Positions 6,864 through 10,577 of a stretch of DNA of 10,577 bases are shown here, piece by piece (the stretch's first letter is position 1; every line of letters starts with the position of its first letter). This stretch comes from an uncultured Bacillota bacterium (GTDB taxonomy: Bacteria; Bacillota_I; Bacilli_A; RF39; UBA660). Position numbers and translations under genes: made by a program. The stretch is from assembly GCA_947176475.1 (NCBI GenBank), contig CAMWQX010000019.1:1-10577 (forward strand). The letters run 5' to 3'. The notes beneath the pieces were generated by a model that was not told the origin of the DNA, did no database searches, and was given only the letters and a program-made list of their open reading frames with translations.

Positions 6864-7400
6864 ATGAAAAAGGGTTTCACATTAGTTGAATTATTAGCCG
6901 TACTTATCATTTTAGGTCTTATAATAGTAATTGCCATTCCTTCTTATACTCAGATTTATTCCAGTATAAAAAGAAGCAACATGCAAAGTAAAGTTACCGA
7001 AGTTGAAACAGCAGCATTAAAATATGGTAATCTTATAAAAGATGACATTAAAAATGCCGAAGGCAATTGTAAAACTATCAAAGTTGCCACATTAATTGAA
7101 AAAGGATATATAACTAGTGAAGATGATGTCGAAGCAGTGATATATGATCCGACAGATAATACCGCACTAGATGGGGATATCTATTTATGTTATTGTAAAT
7201 CCAAAATGGACATAACTGCTAACTATACAGTCCCATTTAATGCCTATAAGATATATCATGTAGGTGATACCGTTCTTCATAACAATAAATTATATGAATG
7301 CTTAAATGATTATACTGATATTCATAATAAGAATGGAGCTCCAGGAATATTCGGAACTAATGATGACGGCAAAGCTTATTTTAAAGAACTAACATGTTAA
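6864..7400 (+). CDS. Type IV prepilin-like protein with carbohydrate-binding-like tail
   Basis: A 178-residue protein with a textbook class III signal: MKKG then FTLVEL, cleaved by prepilin peptidase after Gly4, with Glu at mature position +5 and a hydrophobic helix (~5-27). Such proteins assemble into type IV pili, competence pseudopili or related filaments. The middle (~45-122) has VATLIEKGYI (74-83) and cysteines near LCYC (108-111). The tail (~127-178) reads AYKIYHVGDTVLHNNKLYEC and resembles the start of CBM5/12 chitin-binding modules, though the closing aromatic is Phe/Tyr rather than Trp. Start chosen at ATG 6864, preceded by AGAGGTGG (6851-6858); the in-frame GTG at 6855 lies inside that site. 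No pilus assembly ATPase, platform protein or prepilin peptidase gene is nearby, so it relies on machinery encoded elsewhere. It is flanked by its own promoter and terminator. Confidence 0.85.
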   Translation: MKKGFTLVELLAVLIILGLIIVIAIPSYTQIYSSIKRSNMQSKVTEVETAALKYGNLIKDDIKNAEGNCKTIKVATLIEKGYITSEDDVEAVIYDPTDNTALDGDIYLCYCKSKMDITANYTVPFNAYKIYHVGDTVLHNNKLYECLNDYTDIHNKNGAPGIFGTNDDGKAYFKELTC

Positions 7401-7424
7401 CGAGTATAAAATACTCGTTTTTTT
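7399..7424 (+). terminator. Intrinsic terminator of the prepilin gene
   Basis: AACGAGTAT (7399-7407) pairs perfectly with ATACTCGTT (7411-7419) around a 3-base AAA loop, followed by a T-run (7418-7424). The stem starts within the TAA stop codon (7398-7400). Confidence 0.85.
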
Positions 7425-7434
7425 ATTATAAATA

Positions 7435-7443
7435 TGATAAAAT
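7435..7443 (+). promoter_or_regulatory. Extended -10 promoter for the gpmI operon
   Basis: TGATAAAAT (7435-7443) is an extended -10 ending 17 bases before the gpmI ATG. It is part of a 13-base core identical to that at 4263-4275. The -35 position falls on the preceding terminator and has no good match. Confidence 0.55.
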
Positions 7444-7460
7444 AGATAATAGGTGAAAAT

Positions 7461-8975
7461 ATGAAAAAAGTGATAATGGTCATTTTGGATGGCTTTGGTC
7501 TTAATGAATCAGAGTATGGTAATGCCATAAAGCAAACCAATATGGATTGTTTTAATGAATTATATGCTGAATACCCTCACTCCGTCTTACAAGCATCAGG
7601 CGAATATGTTGGTCTACCAGATGGACAATTTGGTAACAGTGAAGTAGGTCATTTAACTATTGGAGCTGGTAAGAAAATTAAGCAAGACATCACATTATGC
7701 AATGAAGTATTAGGTAGTACTTTGATTGAAAAAAATGAGAAGTTATTAGATTTTCTAAATACCACTGTTGGAAATGGTGGGACTATCCACTTAATGGGAT
7801 TAGTAAGTGATGGAGGAGTTCATTCCGATATAACTTATATGAAAAATTTTATATCCCATCTATCCAATATCGGTGTTAGGAAACTTTATTTTCATGTAAT
7901 TACAGATGGACGTGATACCTCTCCAAAATCCTCTATTGGATTTATTGAAGATTTAGAAAATACTATGAAAGAAGTCGGAATCGGAAATATCGCTACAATA
8001 TGTGGAAGATACTATGCCATGGACCGCGATAATAAATGGGATCGTACAAAGATATATTCCAATCTCGTTTTACACGGTAAAGGAGTTCCTATAAAATCCT
8101 ATAAAGCCGGAATAGAAGCATGTTATAAAAAAGATGTAACAGATGAATTCTTGCCACCAATTCTTATTAATGAAAAAGGTATAATTAAAGAAAATGATGG
8201 TGTAATTTGGTTAAACTTTAGAGGAGATCGTGCTCGTCAAATATTAACCGTTTTAAAAGATGAGGAGTTCAATGAATATAATGCCAATGTCCCTGCTAAC
8301 TTAAATGTTTTAACACTAGTAGATGTGCCAAATACTAAAAATTTAACGCCATTAATGGAATCTGCTGAAAATGCTTATTCTATGGGAGTATATTTATCTG
8401 ATTTGGGGTTAAGACAAGCTCGTATAGCAGAAACTGAAAAATATGCCCATGTAACTTTCTTCTTTAATGGTGGTGGAGAGACGAAGTTAAAGGGATGCGA
8501 CAATTTCTTAATACCATCTCCGAAGGTAGCAACATATGATTTAGCACCTAAAATGAGTGTTGAAGATGTTACAAAACAAGTTATAAAATGTTTAGAAAAA
8601 GATTATGATTTTATCCTTGTTAACATTGCTAATCCCGATATGCTTGGTCATACCGGAAATATTGAAGCCACTAAAGAAGCTTTGCTTACTGTTGATAATT
8701 GCTTAAAACAAATAGTTGAAGCTGTTGATGATAACTTCTATAAGTTAATCGTTACAGCTGATCATGGTAATTGTGATGAAATGATGGATAAAGAAGGAAA
8801 TCCAATAACTACTCATTCTACTTATCCAGTACCATTTATCATAAGAGATAAACATGTTTCTTTAAAACATAAAGGGGATTTAACTCAAATTGCTCCAACT
8901 ATTTTAAAATATATGGATATTGCAATTCCCAAAGAGATGAAAGAAACAAAGACATTATTCCAAGAAGAAGATTAA
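7461..8975 (+). CDS. gpmI: 2,3-bisphosphoglycerate-independent phosphoglycerate mutase
   Basis: A 504-residue cytoplasmic enzyme (Bacillus ~511) that interconverts 3-phosphoglycerate and 2-phosphoglycerate in glycolysis using two Mn2+ and a phosphoserine intermediate. Metal ligand Asp10 is in VILDGFG. The catalytic Ser60 is in GQFGNSEVGHLTIGAG (55-70). Substrate-binding elements are DGRDTSP (149-155), YYAMDRDNKWDRT (184-196) and GDRARQ (255-260). ETEKYAHVTFFFNGG (324-338), NPDMLGHTG (391-399; Asp392, His396), DHGN (434-437) and His452 in THST complete the alkaline-phosphatase-like core. All key residues are present. The ribosome binding site is AGGTGA (7451-7456). It is usually found with gap, pgk, tpi and eno; here it instead heads a two-gene unit with a phosphohexomutase 13 bases downstream. 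Confidence 0.97.
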   Translation: MKKVIMVILDGFGLNESEYGNAIKQTNMDCFNELYAEYPHSVLQASGEYVGLPDGQFGNSEVGHLTIGAGKKIKQDITLCNEVLGSTLIEKNEKLLDFLNTTVGNGGTIHLMGLVSDGGVHSDITYMKNFISHLSNIGVRKLYFHVITDGRDTSPKSSIGFIEDLENTMKEVGIGNIATICGRYYAMDRDNKWDRTKIYSNLVLHGKGVPIKSYKAGIEACYKKDVTDEFLPPILINEKGIIKENDGVIWLNFRGDRARQILTVLKDEEFNEYNANVPANLNVLTLVDVPNTKNLTPLMESAENAYSMGVYLSDLGLRQARIAETEKYAHVTFFFNGGGETKLKGCDNFLIPSPKVATYDLAPKMSVEDVTKQVIKCLEKDYDFILVNIANPDMLGHTGNIEATKEALLTVDNCLKQIVEAVDDNFYKLIVTADHGNCDEMMDKEGNPITTHSTYPVPFIIRDKHVSLKHKGDLTQIAPTILKYMDIAIPKEMKETKTLFQEED

Positions 8976-8988
8976 AAAGGGTGATAGT

Positions 8989-10356
8989 ATGAATTTTGAT
9001 AAAAGTATTTTAAGAGAAGCCGATATTAGAGGTATATATCCTCATCAAATATCCGGTGATTTTGCTAATCGATTAGGTAAAGTATTTGGTACATATCTTA
9101 ATAGTATTGGCGTTACAGACTGTGTTGTTGGTCATGATAACCGCTTTGGCGGACCTCATCTAACTAAAACACTAGTTGAAGGACTTATTTCTACCGGAGT
9201 TGATGTCATTTATATTGGTTTAGTAACAACTCCAATGTTAAATTTTGCTTGTCATAATCTAGGGCTTGAATATGCCATTATGGTAACAGCAAGTCATAAT
9301 CCTAAAGATGATAATGGATTCAAGTTATTTGGAGCTGATTATCAACACTGTGATCATGATGTTCTAGATATAATTTATAAAAACTTAAGCGATGAAAAAT
9401 TGAAACTTGCTAAAGGTAAAGGCCGTATTCGTTATTTAGATATTGATGATCAATATGCTAAATATTTAGCAGAATCAATTAATCCAGGACACAAACGCAT
9501 GCGTGCTGTAGTAGATTGTGGAAATGGAACAGCTTCTTTAATAATTAGAAGAGTATATGAAAGATTACCTTTTGAAACTATTTTCTTATTCTGTGATTCC
9601 AATCCCAATTTCCCAAATCATCATCCCGATCCTAATGTCAAAGAAAACTTAGCTAAACTAGCTAAGGCGGTTAAACATAACAGAGCTGATATTGGTATTG
9701 CTTATGATGGCGACTGTGACCGTGCAGGATTTGTTGATAATAAGGGAAATATAGTTGAAGCCGATGTTATGATGGCTTTAATGGCAAAAGACATAATTGA
9801 TAAAACCGTAAATAAAACTATCTTAGTTGATGTTAAATGTTCAAATGTCTTACTTGAAGAGATTGAACGTGCTGGTGGAGAAGTATTAATTGAAACTCCA
9901 TCAAGTGCTCAACAAGAAAGAATAATGAATAAAAATAATATTCCATTTGGTGGAGGATATTCAAACCATATCTTCTTCCGAGATCGTCATGATGGCTATG
10001 ATGATGGAATTTATGTCGGACTTCGTTTACAAGAAAAACTAAGTCAAAGTGATGAATCATTATATGATATGGTAAAGAGATTAAAAACATACTATAATAC
10101 TGGAGAAATTAAAGTTAAGACTACTGATCAAAAGAAATTCCAAATTGTTGAAGGAGTAAAGAAATACTGTGATACTCATAATTATGAATATTCAACAATT
10201 GACGGAATCAAAATATATAAGGGCAATAGTTGGGCTTTAGTTCGTGCAAGTAACACTGGTCCTAATTTAACTCTTCGTTTTGAATCAACTACTGAACATG
10301 GTTTAAAGAGTATTCAAAAAGAATTTATGGATGTCTTAGGCATCCTAGAAAGATAA
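8989..10356 (+). CDS. PMM/PGM-type phosphohexomutase with atypical sugar-binding loops
   Basis: A 455-residue alpha-D-phosphohexomutase of the ManB/AlgC class, which shifts phosphate between C1 and C6 of a hexose phosphate, commonly to supply sugar nucleotides for envelope glycans. The catalytic Ser102 sits in TASHNP (100-105), the Mg2+ loop is DGDCDR (240-245; DGDGDR in many relatives), and the phosphate-binding loop is RASNTGPNLTLRFE (419-432). That loop is of PMM/PGM type and not the GTEP form of GlmM. DVKCSN (281-286) is conserved. Two sugar-contacting parts differ: the TGHS of AlgC is TPSS (303-306), and the G-E-x-S-G-H loop is GGYSNH (322-327), losing the glutamate and the following glycine. 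The early GRDGR.SG motif is also altered (GHDNRFGG, 48-55). Substrate is therefore uncertain. Start preceded by AAGGGTGAT (8977-8985), in an operon with gpmI. Confidence 0.85.
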   Translation: MNFDKSILREADIRGIYPHQISGDFANRLGKVFGTYLNSIGVTDCVVGHDNRFGGPHLTKTLVEGLISTGVDVIYIGLVTTPMLNFACHNLGLEYAIMVTASHNPKDDNGFKLFGADYQHCDHDVLDIIYKNLSDEKLKLAKGKGRIRYLDIDDQYAKYLAESINPGHKRMRAVVDCGNGTASLIIRRVYERLPFETIFLFCDSNPNFPNHHPDPNVKENLAKLAKAVKHNRADIGIAYDGDCDRAGFVDNKGNIVEADVMMALMAKDIIDKTVNKTILVDVKCSNVLLEEIERAGGEVLIETPSSAQQERIMNKNNIPFGGGYSNHIFFRDRHDGYDDGIYVGLRLQEKLSQSDESLYDMVKRLKTYYNTGEIKVKTTDQKKFQIVEGVKKYCDTHNYEYSTIDGIKIYKGNSWALVRASNTGPNLTLRFESTTEHGLKSIQKEFMDVLGILER

Positions 10357-10362
10357 TAGTTC

Positions 10363-10391
10363 TTGAAAAGAATCTTTACCTTTAATAAACT
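10363..10391 (+). promoter_or_regulatory. Possible promoter after the phosphohexomutase gene
   Basis: TTGAAA (10363-10368), 17 bases, then TAAACT (10386-10391; 4 of 6 to consensus, no TG extension). It would start a transcript near 10398 ending at the terminator at 10486. In such AT-rich DNA chance matches are common. Confidence 0.25.
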
Positions 10392-10397
10392 TAAAGT

Positions 10398-10486
10398 GTG
10401 AGAGACATTACATTTCAAGCTAATGTTTACCACATTGGTTTTTATGGAAGCATCTTTTATTCGAATGAATTAAAGATGTTTTTTTT
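10398..10486 (+). ncRNA. Candidate structured RNA or leader (unrecognised)
   Basis: About 90 bases with no coding potential seen and several small helices. ACATTA (10405-10410) pairs with TAATGT (10421-10426), or alternatively AATGT (10422-10426) pairs with ACATT (10432-10436). ACCA (10429-10432) can pair with TGGT (10436-10439). A terminator hairpin follows. Just upstream, CTTTAA (10380-10385) pairs with TTAAAG (10391-10396). It could be a small RNA, a cis-acting leader of the next gene, or simply a long 3' untranslated region. It matches no RNA family I recognise. Confidence 0.25.
10448..10486 (+). terminator. Intrinsic terminator downstream of the gpmI-phosphohexomutase operon
   Basis: AAGCATCTTT (10448-10457) pairs with AAAGATGTTT (10472-10481; one G-T pair). 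After a T-T mismatch, ATTC (10459-10462) pairs with GAAT (10467-10470) around a GAAT loop. Eight T follow the core stem (10479-10486). It lies 92 bases after the stop codon, unlike the other terminators here. Confidence 0.8.
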
Positions 10487-10524
10487 ATACTTGTAAATAA
10501 TTTCTTTTTTTATGGCATAAAGAG

Positions 10525-10564
10525 TGTCAAAAAGTGTACAAATTTTAAAATTTAGGGGTTGACA
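10525..10564. repeat. Inverted repeat with central palindrome before the next gene
   Basis: TGTCAA (10525-10530) is mirrored by TTGACA (10559-10564), and between them lies the perfect palindrome AAATTTTAAAATTT (10540-10553). It could be an operator ahead of the gene that begins at the window edge. TTGACA is also a perfect -35 whose -10 would lie beyond the window. The palindrome is pure A/T and may be chance. Confidence 0.3.
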
Positions 10565-10566
10565 GA

Positions 10567-10577
10567 ATGATTAGGAC
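10567..10577 (+). CDS. Possible start of a downstream gene (3' partial)
   Basis: An ATG at 10567 is preceded by AGGGG (10554-10558) at 8 bases. Only M-I-R and two further bases are visible, so no function can be given. If TTGACA (10559-10564) is a -35 instead, the real start lies outside the window. Confidence 0.3.

Noticed and set aside
9833..10090. Opposite-strand open frame within the phosphohexomutase gene
   Set aside because: A shadow of the conserved + strand coding sequence; the protein is His-rich and without recognisable motifs.
8989..10356. Calling this gene glmM because of its proximity to cdaA-cdaR
   Set aside because: The phosphate-binding loop is RASNTGP and not the GTEP form of GlmM, and it is separated from cdaR by two other transcription-unit boundaries.
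7461..10356. Read as part of a glycolytic operon
   Set aside because: No gap, pgk, tpi or eno lies beside gpmI; its only operon partner here is the phosphohexomutase.

Overview
This is a low-GC, Gram-positive-type chromosomal segment. The content (cdaA-cdaR, a DUF3048/YerB-type protein, a DUF6273-like exported protein, an InlB B-repeat protein, a lone prepilin and GpmI) suggests an uncultured gut member of the Bacilli, in the RF39/Erysipelotrichales/Mollicutes-relative neighbourhood. That placement is inference from gene content and composition. The code looks standard: tryptophan is TGG wherever I checked. All ten complete 3' ends use TAA (6) or TAG (4), never TGA. No mobile element, CRISPR array, tRNA or rRNA was seen.

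Layout. 1-662 (+): the 3' end of an exported protein with a Thr/Lys linker and a C-terminal InlB-type repeat. 671-702: a bidirectional terminator. 706-1893 (-): a CofE/FolC2-like gamma-glutamyl ligase family protein. 1987-3093 (-): a membrane-anchored DUF6273-like protein. 3094-3186: a compact divergent promoter region. 3187-4254 (+): a DUF3048 protein with a membrane anchor. 4296-4550 (+): a small membrane protein. 4632-6801 (+): cdaA and cdaR, overlapping by 8 bases. 6864-7400 (+): a prepilin with a carbohydrate-binding-like tail. 7461-10356 (+): gpmI and a phosphohexomutase, 13 bases apart. 10357-10577: a noncoding tail with several hairpins, a terminator, and perhaps the start of another gene.

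How the genes fit together. CdaA makes the second messenger c-di-AMP from ATP, and CdaR is its extracytoplasmic partner and regulator. In many Firmicutes this pair is followed by glmM. Here glmM is absent, and the only phosphohexomutase is three genes further on and of the PMM/PGM type. That enzyme keeps its catalytic serine, metal loop and phosphate-binding loop, but two sugar-contacting segments are altered. Several other genes encode surface or envelope proteins. Two of them, at 1-662 and 1987-3093, share an N-terminal module although they lie on opposite strands either side of the ligase gene.

Regulatory architecture is unusually compact. Most transcription units start from an extended -10 promoter placed only about 16-24 bases before the ATG, so leaders would be very short. 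Most terminators begin inside or within about 10 bases of the stop codon. The exception is the 3' end of the phosphohexomutase gene, where 92 bases carrying several small hairpins and mutually exclusive pairings precede the terminator. This is the best candidate here for an undescribed RNA element.
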